Under the pieces are notes generated by a model. The model saw only the letters and a program-made list of their open reading frames with translations. It did no database searches and was not told the DNA's origin. Below, piece by piece: positions 9,435-18,047 of a stretch of DNA of 64,000 nt (positions are counted from its first letter, which is position 1; each line of letters begins with the position of its first letter). Location of the stretch: assembly GCF_003337275.1 (NCBI RefSeq), contig NZ_QPJQ01000004.1, positions 62,001 through 126,000 of the forward strand. Reading direction: 5' to 3'. A program made the translations under genes and the position numbers. The stretch is from Marinomonas foliarum (GTDB lineage: Bacteria > Pseudomonadota > Gammaproteobacteria > Pseudomonadales > Marinomonadaceae).

Positions 9435-10067
9435 TTACATAGTCAGCATCTGCTGGGCGGACTCTTCAGCACTCGATACAGTTCTTTTCAAATCAGTAAT
9501 GTGTCCATTATCAATACTGTAACACCAGCCGTGAACGTGAAGTTCTTGGCCGGTTTTCCAAGCATTTTGAACAATACTGCTCTGACAAACGTTTGCTACC
9601 TGCTCAACCACATTCAACTCACACATACGATCAAAGCGAGTATGCTCGTCAGCAATAGCATCAAGCTCGTCTTTATGTAGTCGATATACGTCTTTAATAT
9701 GACGCAACCAGTTGTCTATCATGCCATGCTCTTCGGTGCCCATAGCCGCTTTGATACCACCGCAACCATAATGACCAACCACCATGATGTGTTTTACTTT
9801 TAGTACATCAACCGCAAATTGGATAACCGATAAACAGTTCAAATCCGTATGCACCACAACGTTAGCAATATTACGGTGTACAAAAACTTCACCCGGTAAA
9901 AGATCGACAATTTGGTTTGCTGGCACACGACTATCGGCACAACCAATCCAAAGGTACTCTGGCTGTTGCTGCTTTGACAGCGTAGAAAAAAACTCTGGGT
10001 CTTCTTCCGTTACTTTGGCAGCCCACTCTCTATTTTTAGCAAAAAGATCATCTAAATAATTAGACAT
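9435..10067 (-). CDS. can: Beta-class carbonic anhydrase
   Basis: The 210-residue enzyme interconverts CO2 and bicarbonate. Zinc ligands are visible as C43 in CADSRVP (with the D45/R47 dyad) and H99 plus C102 in VVGHYGCGG. The layout and length match the E. coli Can type. It overlaps the upstream rlmA gene by 8 bases, so the two are probably cotranscribed. Confidence 0.93.
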   Translation of the reverse strand: MSNYLDDLFAKNREWAAKVTEEDPEFFSTLSKQQQPEYLWIGCADSRVPANQIVDLLPGEVFVHRNIANVVVHTDLNCLSVIQFAVDVLKVKHIMVVGHYGCGGIKAAMGTEEHGMIDNWLRHIKDVYRLHKDELDAIADEHTRFDRMCELNVVEQVANVCQSSIVQNAWKTGQELHVHGWCYSIDNGHITDLKRTVSSAEESAQQMLTM

Positions 10068-10917
10068 GGTTCATTTCCTTAGCTTGTTTTTGATACCAGC
10101 GGAGTTTGATGTCTGCCGTTAAAATAATGGATTCAAGTTGTTGAACGGCCTCTCGGCCTTCATATGACGCCTTATGAATATGCGGTGTCATACTTAATAA
10201 ATTCTGTATTTTTTCTTGCGAGTCTAAACTGAAAGTAAAAGTTTCCGCTTGCTCTAACACCAAATCAAAGCCAGACACGCCATCAGAAAATGTTTGTTTG
10301 TATTCATGAATAGAAGGATAGAGTATCTCACGCAACTCAATAAGGTGCTCTGGCCCCGACTCAACCAGCAACATCAAACCATTGTCACTGAGCACACGTG
10401 AAAATTCTGTGAATACTGGAAAGCCAAATAAGCATAAGACAAGATCAAAACGTTCGTCAGGCACAGGCAAGCTCGCATTGCTGCCAACTATCCAACTGAC
10501 GGTTTTATCGCGCTTACTCGCCGCGGCAATCGCCCACTTAGATATATCAAGACCACAACGTTCCATCTGGATATTTTGATTCGATAACGCCTGACTGATT
10601 TCATCCAGATAATAGCCTTCCCCACACCCAGCATCGAGAACACGCATACCCTTTAAAAAATGACTTTTTGGCCAAGAATCAAGAACGGCCTGAACAATAG
10701 GAAAGTAGTGGTTTTGATTAAGAAAGGATTGTCTGGAAGCGACCATTTCTTTACTGTCGCCAGGATCTTTGGATCGTTTATTTTGTACTGGAAGAAGGTT
10801 CACATAGCCAGTTTTAGCTAAGTCGAAAGAATGTCCCTGCTCACATTTTAAGCTGCGCTGCTCGCGGCGTAATGGCGTGGCATCTATCGGACAAGACAGG
10901 TTTTCAAGCGTCAACAC
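10060..10917 (-). CDS. rlmA: 23S rRNA (guanine745-N1)-methyltransferase
   Basis: The 285-residue enzyme methylates G745 in helix 35 of 23S rRNA using S-adenosylmethionine. The N-terminal zinc-ribbon region is followed by the diagnostic FDLAKTGYVNLLPVQNKRSKDPGDS, then a Rossmann methyltransferase domain with VLDAGCGEGYYL (about residues 94-105). In the zinc ribbon the first pair reads CPID where E. coli has CPLC, so one of the four usual ligands (C9, position 12, C25, H29) is an aspartate. It precedes can on the same strand. Confidence 0.9.
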   Translation of the reverse strand: MLTLENLSCPIDATPLRREQRSLKCEQGHSFDLAKTGYVNLLPVQNKRSKDPGDSKEMVASRQSFLNQNHYFPIVQAVLDSWPKSHFLKGMRVLDAGCGEGYYLDEISQALSNQNIQMERCGLDISKWAIAAASKRDKTVSWIVGSNASLPVPDERFDLVLCLFGFPVFTEFSRVLSDNGLMLLVESGPEHLIELREILYPSIHEYKQTFSDGVSGFDLVLEQAETFTFSLDSQEKIQNLLSMTPHIHKASYEGREAVQQLESIILTADIKLRWYQKQAKEMNHV

Positions 10918-11036
10918 AGTTTACTCATCGGTTAATAATTTCACGTTCAAAAAGGATACCCTTTTACCAACACTCTGAACATCAAAAATCCTAAAGACAT
11001 AATCATTTCTTATTTAACAAGCTAAAGGACTACTAC

Positions 11037-13070
11037 TTACGCAAAAGTAACCACATTCTGACTGCTCATATAACGCAAAAAATCTTCCCCACATAAGGGT
11101 TTGGAAAACAAATAGCCTTGCACTTCTTGGCAGCCATATCCATCTAATAAGTCAAACTGCGATCGGGTTTCTACGCCTTCGGCAATGACTTTTAAATTTA
11201 AACTTTTTGCCATAGCTATGGTGGCTTTTACGATTGCATCGTTATCACTATCTAGCCCCAAATCATTAATAAAAGACCTGTCTATTTTTAAAGTTTGAAT
11301 GGGGAATTTTTTTAAATACGCTAATGAGGAATAACCCGTACCAAAGTCATCAATTGACAAGGTTAAGCCCAACTTTCGAAAACCATGCAATTTGTCGATA
11401 GACTGCTGAGCGTCTGCCATCAACATACTTTCGGTCAATTCAAGTTCGAAATACTCAGGTTCAACACCCGTTTCTTGCAACACCCTTTCGACCATATCCA
11501 CCAAATCAGCCTGCATAAATTGTCGACTAGATAAATTCACCGACATTTTAATAGGAGCAACCCCCGACTCACGCCATTCTTTTAACTGCCTACAAGCTCG
11601 TCGAATAACCCACTCGCCTAAAGGAAGAATCAAACCACTTTCTTCAGCTAAAGGGATAAACTGATCTGGACTGATCATCCCAAGTTCGGGATGCACCCAA
11701 CGAATAAGAGCTTCAGCCCCTACAACCTCCTCGTCACATAAACGAATTTTAGGCTGATAATGCAAAACAAACTGCTCTTCCTCAATGGCTTTTCGTAAAC
11801 CACCACCTAAAGTAAGATGCGCATCAATATTTTCAGCCATGTTATTTTCGTAAACAAAATACATATTATGGCCAGTAGATTTCGCACGATACATGGCGGC
11901 ATCGGCATTTTTAAGTAAATTGTCTATATCATCAGCATGTTGAGGGTAGCTTGCGATACCAATGCTGGCGGTAATCATCATTTCCATTTTGGCGACAAGA
12001 TAGGTATTGCTGGCGTTTTGCATAATGCTTTCAGCAATATTTTGTAGCTCTTCAATTCCGGTTGTATTTTCCAACACCACCACAAACTCATCGCCCCCCA
12101 AACGGTACAAACAAGCCCGAGGAGGAATACAGGTTTTGATTCGTTCAGCGACTCGCTGGATAAGCTCATCACCAACGCGATGGCCAAAGTTGTCATTAAT
12201 AACTTTAAAGCTATCTAAATCTATATATAAAAGGCCAAACTCTCGCTCACGTTTACGTGCATTAACCAGCGCGCTTTCCAGCTGCTGATAAAGTAAATTG
12301 CGGTTTGGCAGTAAGGTTAGACTGTCGTAGTTATTAAGGCGATAAAGTGCGACTTCGTGGTCTCTTTCTTCCTGAATATCATGCGTTAATAAGTAAACAT
12401 TATTATTTAAATGATGGTAAGACACCTCTACTTTATACCAACGCACGCCTTGTTTACTTGAAAGTCGTATTTCCTGAGATAGGCACTCCAGCCTTTCTAA
12501 GCGCTGTATAAAGCTATTAGCAGCGCCAGAAACAGCAAATAAATCTCTAATGTATTGGATATCTCCAAAAACACCTATAAAGCATTCACTTGCTTCAATC
12601 ATCTCGCCCTTCGGATTAAAAGCAGCAAAAGATAAGGTTCTAAATTGTGTCAGCAAACCAGATGACTCTGGTGCCCGGGGAAGCGTTGACGAAGTAATTG
12701 AAGCAGTGATAGAAGTAGGAGTAGGCAAACTAACGTGGGAAAGGTCTGGATGAGCCTCGACTGACAAACCTCTACGACCATTACCTAATGAGATAACCGA
12801 TCCAATCACCTTATAGCGAGCGCCATCTTTGGACACATAGGGCCATTTGAAAGGCAACTCTTCGCCTAACTCAAGAGCCTCGATGTACAAAGACAAGCGT
12901 TTTTGTAACGCATCGCCAATCAGGCGTTGGCCGGATTTAATATCATTCAAAGAGTCGGCTAACAGCGCCTCTGCAGCGTCATTGCACCAAGGAACACTCG
13001 ATTGCTCGATATCTATAATCCAGGCAGCTAATGGCATTTTTGCATGCACAAGCATTGATAAATCAGTCAT
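11037..13070 (-). CDS. PAS-GGDEF-EAL cyclic di-GMP signalling protein
   Basis: This 677-residue cytoplasmic protein has a N-terminal PAS-like sensor (about 10-105), a linker, a second sensor-like segment (about 140-235), a GGDEF diguanylate cyclase domain with intact GGDEF near residue 325, and an EAL phosphodiesterase domain with EALIRW near residue 453 plus DDFGTGYSSL and KIDRSFI. Both active-site motifs are intact, so it could make or break cyclic di-GMP. The inhibitory I-site RxxD before GGDEF is absent (PPRA in that place). I chose ATG 13070; a TTG lies immediately upstream. No transmembrane helices are seen. Confidence 0.9.
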   Translation of the reverse strand: MTDLSMLVHAKMPLAAWIIDIEQSSVPWCNDAAEALLADSLNDIKSGQRLIGDALQKRLSLYIEALELGEELPFKWPYVSKDGARYKVIGSVISLGNGRRGLSVEAHPDLSHVSLPTPTSITASITSSTLPRAPESSGLLTQFRTLSFAAFNPKGEMIEASECFIGVFGDIQYIRDLFAVSGAANSFIQRLERLECLSQEIRLSSKQGVRWYKVEVSYHHLNNNVYLLTHDIQEERDHEVALYRLNNYDSLTLLPNRNLLYQQLESALVNARKREREFGLLYIDLDSFKVINDNFGHRVGDELIQRVAERIKTCIPPRACLYRLGGDEFVVVLENTTGIEELQNIAESIMQNASNTYLVAKMEMMITASIGIASYPQHADDIDNLLKNADAAMYRAKSTGHNMYFVYENNMAENIDAHLTLGGGLRKAIEEEQFVLHYQPKIRLCDEEVVGAEALIRWVHPELGMISPDQFIPLAEESGLILPLGEWVIRRACRQLKEWRESGVAPIKMSVNLSSRQFMQADLVDMVERVLQETGVEPEYFELELTESMLMADAQQSIDKLHGFRKLGLTLSIDDFGTGYSSLAYLKKFPIQTLKIDRSFINDLGLDSDNDAIVKATIAMAKSLNLKVIAEGVETRSQFDLLDGYGCQEVQGYLFSKPLCGEDFLRYMSSQNVVTFA

Positions 13071-13119
13071 CAACTTTAAATACTACTATACGTTTTGACA
13101 CTAGAGGCCTCGCAAACTA

Positions 13120-13983
13120 TCACCATGAATCTGGTACAACAAACACATGTTTGCATATGTCCCCTGCTGCATCAGCAGCACTCCACATAAACACGTGTCT
13201 TGGACGTGAATCATGTAGGATCTCACCTACGAGATTGTAGGCAAATTGCGAATAATTGAAAGGAATATTCTCATTTACAGCAGGATAAGACAACCAATGA
13301 GGTTTCGGTAAAACTAAAAAATTTAAAAAATATGACTTTAGCAAGATAAAATCAGACGCTCTGATCCAACCACCGTATTCTGATTGAGCTAACCAAGTTG
13401 ATATATCCTGCCCTGCATTAAGCGAGGAATACAATCGACCAAAAATCAACAAATTTGCCTGAGGCATTCGACCTTGCGCAATATCCGCAATGGCACACTT
13501 GCCCGCGTCTGTTTCTAAAATTCGTAACTGATGACCTCTGGCTCTAGATACTTTCTTTAGTAAGCTGTCATTTTTATTTGGGCCAATCCAATGGTCTGGA
13601 TATAAATCTTGACGCTCTAAATAAAACTTAATGGCAATTTCAAATTGATGAAGCTGACCTGCTGGCGTTTCCACCAGCATGTCTACTTCGCCTAGAGTTT
13701 TGCCCTCACCAACAATCTGTACATGCTCGTAATGAACCGTCAAAACAGACAAATGACGAATCGCAAACGAGAACAAGGTCTCGAAATAGCTGCCAAGAAA
13801 ATGAGACTTGCACTCTGTTACAGCGTCTATCAATGGCTGGGGTTGATCATCTAATGCTAGCAGCTGCGCTTCAACATCTGACAGCCAATAAGGCTCTAGC
13901 TCAAAATCGCGCTCAATATAATGCCCTTCAACTAGCCAAGCAATATCTTTTACAAAAGGATGTTGAACGCGATCCGAAATCAC
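13120..13983 (-). CDS. DUF1853 family protein
   Basis: The 287-residue protein matches the DUF1853 family: LGSYFETLFSFAIRHL, GKTLGEVDMLVETPAG and FEIAIKFYLE are its marks. The E..D..E..K pattern (LGEVDML, FEIAIKFY) looks like a PD-(D/E)xK nuclease core, which is inference. The function is unknown. Its start overlaps the stop of yqcC by 4 bases (ATGA), so the two genes are translationally coupled. Confidence 0.75.
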   Translation of the reverse strand: MISDRVQHPFVKDIAWLVEGHYIERDFELEPYWLSDVEAQLLALDDQPQPLIDAVTECKSHFLGSYFETLFSFAIRHLSVLTVHYEHVQIVGEGKTLGEVDMLVETPAGQLHQFEIAIKFYLERQDLYPDHWIGPNKNDSLLKKVSRARGHQLRILETDAGKCAIADIAQGRMPQANLLIFGRLYSSLNAGQDISTWLAQSEYGGWIRASDFILLKSYFLNFLVLPKPHWLSYPAVNENIPFNYSQFAYNLVGEILHDSRPRHVFMWSAADAAGDICKHVFVVPDSW

Positions 13984-14321
13984 AGAGCACCACTTAAATG
14001 TTGATCAATACGGTTTAAACAAGCCACCAAAGAACGGACTTTAGACTGTGGCTTACCTTTAAAAGCTTCTTCCGCCATCGGAGATATATGGCATCGACTA
14101 GGTAAAGTTTCACCCGACGCTAACATCATTTTAAAACGCTCTATCATCACAAAACGCAACCACTGCTCGAACGACATAGAATCAACACAGAAAGGCTCTG
14201 TGCTTGCTACAGCCTCTTTTGAAGGTATCTCACATTCCCAAACACCACAGTCTTGCATTGCCATTTGCAAGTCCATCAATAAATCAGCCAACACATGATG
14301 GGCAGAAAAGGCTTTTTTCAA
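13980..14321 (-). CDS. yqcC: YqcC family protein
   Basis: The 113-residue protein carries the YqcC signature PFCVDSMSFEQWLRFVMIERF and ISPMAEEAF, an all-helical small domain. In enterobacteria the gene is next to truC (tRNA pseudouridine synthase); here its partner is the DUF1853 gene, and truC is not in view. The biochemical role is unknown. Confidence 0.8.
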   Translation of the reverse strand: MKKAFSAHHVLADLLMDLQMAMQDCGVWECEIPSKEAVASTEPFCVDSMSFEQWLRFVMIERFKMMLASGETLPSRCHISPMAEEAFKGKPQSKVRSLVACLNRIDQHLSGAL

Positions 14322-14403
14322 CCTGATTTCTCCTTTGAAAAACGGTAAGATAGCGAATCTTTTTTAAAGCGATAACGGTACATTAAATACCTTTATCGAC
14401 CAT

Positions 14404-15498
14404 ATGAGCCCAAACTTTAGTATGAATAAAATCGAATCTCTTTCAGACCTATTTACCACGGTTGGTTGCGATGTAAGCTACTACGACCTAGGTCGCAACA
14501 TCACAAAAATCACACCGCAACAAGCCATCCAATTTGATCGCAAACAACAGGCTTACCCATTCCCATTTCGTCAACACGCTTGGTTGGCCTGCCTGTTAAA
14601 AATGAAAAATACCAAAACAACAGCCCAAAATACTCAAGATCAAAGTGTTATTTGGTTTATTAAAATGCCACTAGACGAAGCTGGCTGCTTAAACCTAGGC
14701 ACACGTGACCACTTCATTAAAAGTATTGTTGATAAAATACTGCACAAAGGTGAAGAAGCGGGGTTATCAGAAGCCCTAGAGGACAACCCCTATGCCTTCA
14801 AACCAGACCAAGAGCGCATGGCTAGTTTTCACGCCATTCTTGGCAAAGACCTGCATAAAACACAGTCGCACTATTTCGATGACGTCATTGCATACCTGTC
14901 ATCTGATCTAACAGATGCTAACGACGGCTGGCAAACACTTGGTTTACAAGGCATTGCTGAACTTGCCGCCAGAGTAAATGAAGACAAATACCAAGCACTT
15001 ATACAAAAAGCCATTCAACATGCTGCTAAGCCCGTAGTTAGTGCTTTATGCCACGCTCTTGAGCACGAGACTCTATCTAACCAGTTACAAGATACGCTTA
15101 TCGAACAACTGCAAACCGAGCAAGACGCGCTGATGCAAGCCAGTTACTTACGTGCCCTATCCAGAGCCGATTTAAACGACACGCTATTACTGCCGCTGTT
15201 TGGTCTACTTGGTAGCCTAACCGAATGCAAAGACGACGACCTTCACCCTATCGCTGCCCTTGCCGCAAAATGCCCCCATTGGTTGGGTCAAAACCCACAA
15301 CTAATGCGCATCATCATGGAAAAACTGGCTCACAGAGAAGATGGCTACATCGCCTTCAAACAAATCGCCGCCGAACTCAGCCAACACCCAGAAGCCAAAC
15401 AACCACTTTGGGCATTACTGCGCAGCGGACACGCCAGCCCACAACTGGCCCAAGCCGTGAGTTATATATTCACACAAACACCAAAGTCAGTGCAGTAA
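14404..15498 (+). CDS. DUF3549 family protein
   Basis: The 364-residue protein opens with the family pattern of a short helix and then DVSYYDLGRNITKI and YPFPFRQHAWLA, followed by a largely alpha-helical C-terminal half that resembles HEAT-like repeats. The function is unknown. Two ATGs are possible, at 14404 and 14422; neither has a convincing ribosome site, so the start is uncertain by six codons. It is divergent from yqcC. Confidence 0.7.
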   Translation: MSPNFSMNKIESLSDLFTTVGCDVSYYDLGRNITKITPQQAIQFDRKQQAYPFPFRQHAWLACLLKMKNTKTTAQNTQDQSVIWFIKMPLDEAGCLNLGTRDHFIKSIVDKILHKGEEAGLSEALEDNPYAFKPDQERMASFHAILGKDLHKTQSHYFDDVIAYLSSDLTDANDGWQTLGLQGIAELAARVNEDKYQALIQKAIQHAAKPVVSALCHALEHETLSNQLQDTLIEQLQTEQDALMQASYLRALSRADLNDTLLLPLFGLLGSLTECKDDDLHPIAALAAKCPHWLGQNPQLMRIIMEKLAHREDGYIAFKQIAAELSQHPEAKQPLWALLRSGHASPQLAQAVSYIFTQTPKSVQ

Positions 15499-15526
15499 TT
15501 GGGAAAGGTTAGAAATAGAGGGATTG

Positions 15527-15568
15527 GAGTCTGGAGCGTTTGAAATGAACAACCCAGACTCTGGTTTT
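15527..15568 (+). terminator. Terminator after the DUF3549 gene
   Basis: GAGTCTGG pairs with CCAGACTC 19 bases later, followed by TGGTTTTT. The left arm is part of a 13-base sequence, ATTGGAGTCTGGA, that occurs again at the terminator near 17245. Confidence 0.55.
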
Positions 15569-15578
15569 TAACATAGTC

Positions 15579-16187
15579 CTACTTCAGTATTGAAAGAGCA
15601 GCCACGAGTATTTTCTGAACCATCTGCGGATCTTCACCGCGCGCCACCTGAGACGAAGCGTTACTTAGCTGTGCATCGATATAAGTAGCGGCAAATTCTG
15701 ACGACATCTCTGCAGAAAACTCACCTTTAGCCTTTGAACGCTCTACCCATTTTTGAAAAGTAACAAGACCCTGCTCTTCAAGAAAGTCTACCTGCGCTCG
15801 AGTCGCTTCACCCAAATGCGTTCGTGATTCACGCATTTTTATAAAAAGACAGCCATTTGGAGATTCATCATGACAACTAACTGAAGCGGCAAACGATATA
15901 AGGTTATCAAGAGCCTCTCTAAATGGAACGTCACTATTCAGCATCTGCTGAACTGGACCTAACACTTGCTCTTGATACCTGATAAGTACAGCCTTCATCA
16001 AGCCATCTTCATTTGAAAACTCACGATAAAGACCAGGCTTTGATACACCAGACCTCCTGCAAATTTCATTAAGAGACAAATTGGCTATGTTCTCTTTCCA
16101 ATAAGAATTCATTGCCACATCTAAAATATGATCGCGATCTAGGGTCTTTGGTCGCCCCCTTGAAGGCTTAATTGAATCTAAACTCAT
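15579..16187 (-). CDS. TetR-family repressor
   Basis: The 202-residue protein has an N-terminal TetR helix-turn-helix (SLNEICRRSGVSKPGLYREFSNEDGLMKAVL, about 38-68) and a helical ligand domain. The basic N-terminus (SRGRPKTLDRDHIL) is typical of the AcrR/YafC-like branch. It is divergent from the short-chain dehydrogenase gene, and two palindromic sites lie in the shared promoter, so it very probably represses that gene and itself. The inducing ligand is unknown. Confidence 0.88.
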   Translation of the reverse strand: MSLDSIKPSRGRPKTLDRDHILDVAMNSYWKENIANLSLNEICRRSGVSKPGLYREFSNEDGLMKAVLIRYQEQVLGPVQQMLNSDVPFREALDNLISFAASVSCHDESPNGCLFIKMRESRTHLGEATRAQVDFLEEQGLVTFQKWVERSKAKGEFSAEMSSEFAATYIDAQLSNASSQVARGEDPQMVQKILVAALSILK

Positions 16188-16191
16188 TTTA

Positions 16192-16205
16192 ATACCACCC
16201 AGTAT
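16192..16205. promoter_or_regulatory. TetR operator copy 1
   Basis: ATACCACCCAGTAT is an imperfect inverted repeat matching the perfect site at 16239-16252 (TACC-N4-GGTA type). It lies just upstream of the tetR-type start and upstream of the -35 element of the SDR promoter. Confidence 0.6.
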
Positions 16206-16211
16206 TTTAAT

Positions 16212-16252
16212 TTGACATACTAATCTTTTGCGCTTATTGTACCGCCTGGTAC
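16212..16252 (+). promoter_or_regulatory. SDR promoter with overlapping TetR operator copy 2
   Basis: TTGACA (16212-16217) and TATTGT (16235-16240) are separated by 17 bases, a near-consensus sigma-70 promoter. The perfect inverted repeat GTACC-GCCT-GGTAC (16239-16252) overlaps the end of the -10 element, a position suited to repression. Confidence 0.65.
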
Positions 16253-16282
16253 TTAATTAGCAAATCGAATAGGAAAGAAAAA

Positions 16283-17164
16283 ATGAGCAATACAAAAAAA
16301 AGCATCGTTATTACAGGAAGCAGCAGTGGCTTTGGTCAAAAATCAGTAAAAGATTTTGCAGATAAAGGCTATCAAGTGTTCGCCACTATGCGCGGTCCAG
16401 AAGGTAAAAATTCTGCAGTTAAAGCAGAGCTGGAAGCGTATAGCGATTCAATTCAAGTTGTTGATATGGATGTTACCAACGACGAATCAGTCAAAAACGC
16501 CATTGCAAGCGTACTAGATAAAGCAGGCAAAATTGATATTTTACTTAACAATGCAGGCGTGATGTATCTTGGCATTACAGAAGCATTTAGTATTGACCAA
16601 GCTCGCGAGCAAATGGAAACCAACTACTATGGCGCTATGCGCACTATTCTGGCCGTTTTACCTGCGATGCGTGAAGCTAAGTCTGGCCTTATCATTAACA
16701 CCTCATCCATGGTTGGCCAAATTTCAGCACCGTACTTTTCTACCTACGCCGCGACCAAACATGCTTTAGAAGGCTACCTTCAAGGTTTACGCTACGAAGT
16801 AGCGCCATTTGGCATCGATGTCGCCATCGTACAACCTGGCCCATTCCCAACAGGTCTAACAGCATCAGGACAACAACCATCACGTACAGACATACTGGAT
16901 AGCTACGGTGAATTGGCAAACATCCCTACCGCCATGTTCGAAGAATTCGGTAAATTTATGCAGAGTGATCAAGCACCTAATCCACAAATGGTAGTAGATG
17001 CTTATTTAGCCCTAGCAGACATGCCTGCTGGTAAGCGCCCAACACGCACACCTGTTGGCTTGGTTTGGGGGGTTGATGAAATTAACGCCGCTAAACAACC
17101 TGTCCAAGACCGTGTTTTAACAGAAATGCAACTAGACAAAGTTCTAGGCGGCGCTGACGTATAA
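16283..17164 (+). CDS. Short-chain dehydrogenase/reductase (SDR)
   Basis: The 293-residue protein is a classical SDR: cofactor motif TGSSSGFG (about residues 12-19), NNAG near residue 91, and the catalytic Ser with YAATK (Ser-Tyr-Lys) near 142-160. It should be a NAD(P)(H)-dependent oxidoreductase; the substrate is unknown. A GGAAAG ribosome site precedes ATG 16283. It is the likely target of the divergent TetR-type repressor. Confidence 0.88.
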   Translation: MSNTKKSIVITGSSSGFGQKSVKDFADKGYQVFATMRGPEGKNSAVKAELEAYSDSIQVVDMDVTNDESVKNAIASVLDKAGKIDILLNNAGVMYLGITEAFSIDQAREQMETNYYGAMRTILAVLPAMREAKSGLIINTSSMVGQISAPYFSTYAATKHALEGYLQGLRYEVAPFGIDVAIVQPGPFPTGLTASGQQPSRTDILDSYGELANIPTAMFEEFGKFMQSDQAPNPQMVVDAYLALADMPAGKRPTRTPVGLVWGVDEINAAKQPVQDRVLTEMQLDKVLGGADV

Positions 17165-17175
17165 TATTCGTCATC

Positions 17176-17203
17176 AGAGGCAAACAATACTTTGCCTCTT
17201 TTT
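17176..17203 (+). terminator. Terminator after the SDR gene
   Basis: AGAGGCAAA pairs with TTTGCCTCT across a short loop and is followed by a T-run. It sits 12 bases after the SDR stop codon. Confidence 0.85.
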
Positions 17204-17498
17204 AGACCGACATCAAGTGAATGTCGTGTTTGAGAAATGAATTGGAGTCTGGACGTCTGAATTTAAAGATGAGACAGACTCTTTTTTTTGGAATGCGTGA
17301 AATGACTAATTGCCACTCCATCTTCAAGTCACGGTGTGATTGCGCGCAGTCCCTTAAATACAAATTAATTAAGCTTTGATAAGGAATTCCCTTGTCGTCC
17401 GCCAACGCCTTAAAATACTCAACAGTATCCTCATCAAGCCTTATCGTGACCTGCTTCTTAAGCTTTTTAGCGTAAGGTTTTTTGACTGAAATTGCTTC
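17202..17498 (-). pseudogene. CopG/ribbon-helix-helix antitoxin remnant
   Basis: An open frame reads EAISVKKPYAKKLKKQ, then VTIRLDEDTVEYFKALADDK, then GIPYQSLINLYLRDCAQSH. This is the C-terminal part of CopG/BrnA-type antitoxins, with the VTIRLD strand and two helices. There is no start codon for this part; its N-terminus is replaced by a cut ParE gene (junction near 17486-17499). After LKMEW the frame continues into 36 unrelated residues. It is probably the decayed remains of a toxin-antitoxin pair. Confidence 0.65.
17245..17289 (+). terminator. Second terminator-like hairpin at the integron's left edge
   Basis: GAGTCTG pairs with CAGACTC (17275-17281), followed by eight T residues. It begins with the same ATTGGAGTCTGGA sequence as the hairpin at 15522. 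It lies inside the CopG remnant's reading frame, past the region of protein similarity. Confidence 0.5.
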
Positions 17499-17584
17499 GC
17501 AGCGTACGGATTACTAACTGCACTATACTCAGCAATATCATTCAGATTATCCAGTGCTGGCTCAGTCCAAATTACTTGAGCCAT
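17441..17584 (-). pseudogene. Truncated ParE/RelE-type toxin
   Basis: The frame opens MAQVIWTEPALDNLNDIAEY and continues SAVSNPYAAKQ, the usual first third of a ParE toxin (normally about 95-100 residues). After about residue 32 the similarity stops and the frame closes at 47 residues inside the CopG remnant. It overlaps the 3' end of the phd gene by 13 bases, the standard antitoxin-toxin layout. The toxin is surely inactive because the catalytic C-terminal strands are missing. Confidence 0.7.
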
Positions 17585-17829
17585 TTACTCATTTTCTCTT
17601 TGGCTTGCGACATATCCATTGTTCGATCTTCACGGATGGCCTGCTCGCCTTTCGCGATACCTTCCAAGATCTTCATCCGTTGCACCATTAACTCGTCATC
17701 AGCTACGTCAAGCAAATAGGCTGATGGCTGACCATGTTCGGTTATGAAAATAGGCTCTTTTAACTCACGTAAATCAGCAAGCAGCTTCGATGCCTGCCTC
17801 TTTAGCGTAGTAACGACTTCGGCTCTCAT
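17572..17829 (-). CDS. Phd/YefM-type antitoxin
   Basis: The 85-residue protein has the Phd/YefM fold: an N-terminal DNA-binding region with LADLRELKEPIFITEHGQPSAYLLDV, then a charged toxin-binding helix. It appears complete. Its partner toxin ParE overlaps it by 13 bases but is truncated, so the antitoxin is now an orphan. Toxin-antitoxin pairs are common stabilising cassettes in chromosomal integrons, and this one lies just past the last recognisable attC. Confidence 0.8.
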   Translation of the reverse strand: MRAEVVTTLKRQASKLLADLRELKEPIFITEHGQPSAYLLDVADDELMVQRMKILEGIAKGEQAIREDRTMDMSQAKEKMSKWLK

Positions 17830-18047
17830 AGCAACATCTCAAATTAAAATGTATCACTCCAATTTGGAAAGAACTAATGCTGCCATCACCAGCTGATTAT
17901 TCCCACTAGTCTCAATAATTGGCAAACATTCACCCACCGATCACGTAGGTCTGATGAGACGAGGAACGAGGCGTGATCTGACGAAACAAGCTCGGTAAGC
18001 ATTTGCGATGTGATATTTAAAAGTAAACGCCTTGATAAGACAGACTT
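17830..18047. other. Non-coding tail of the integron array with degenerate palindrome
   Basis: No gene is seen here. At about 17945-17985 there is an imperfect palindrome (GTAGGTCTGATGAG against CGTGATCTGAC). It resembles the GTAGGTCGGATTA...TAATCCGAC intergenic repeats found in many gammaproteobacteria. It could be a diverged attC-like or REP-like element. Confidence 0.35.
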
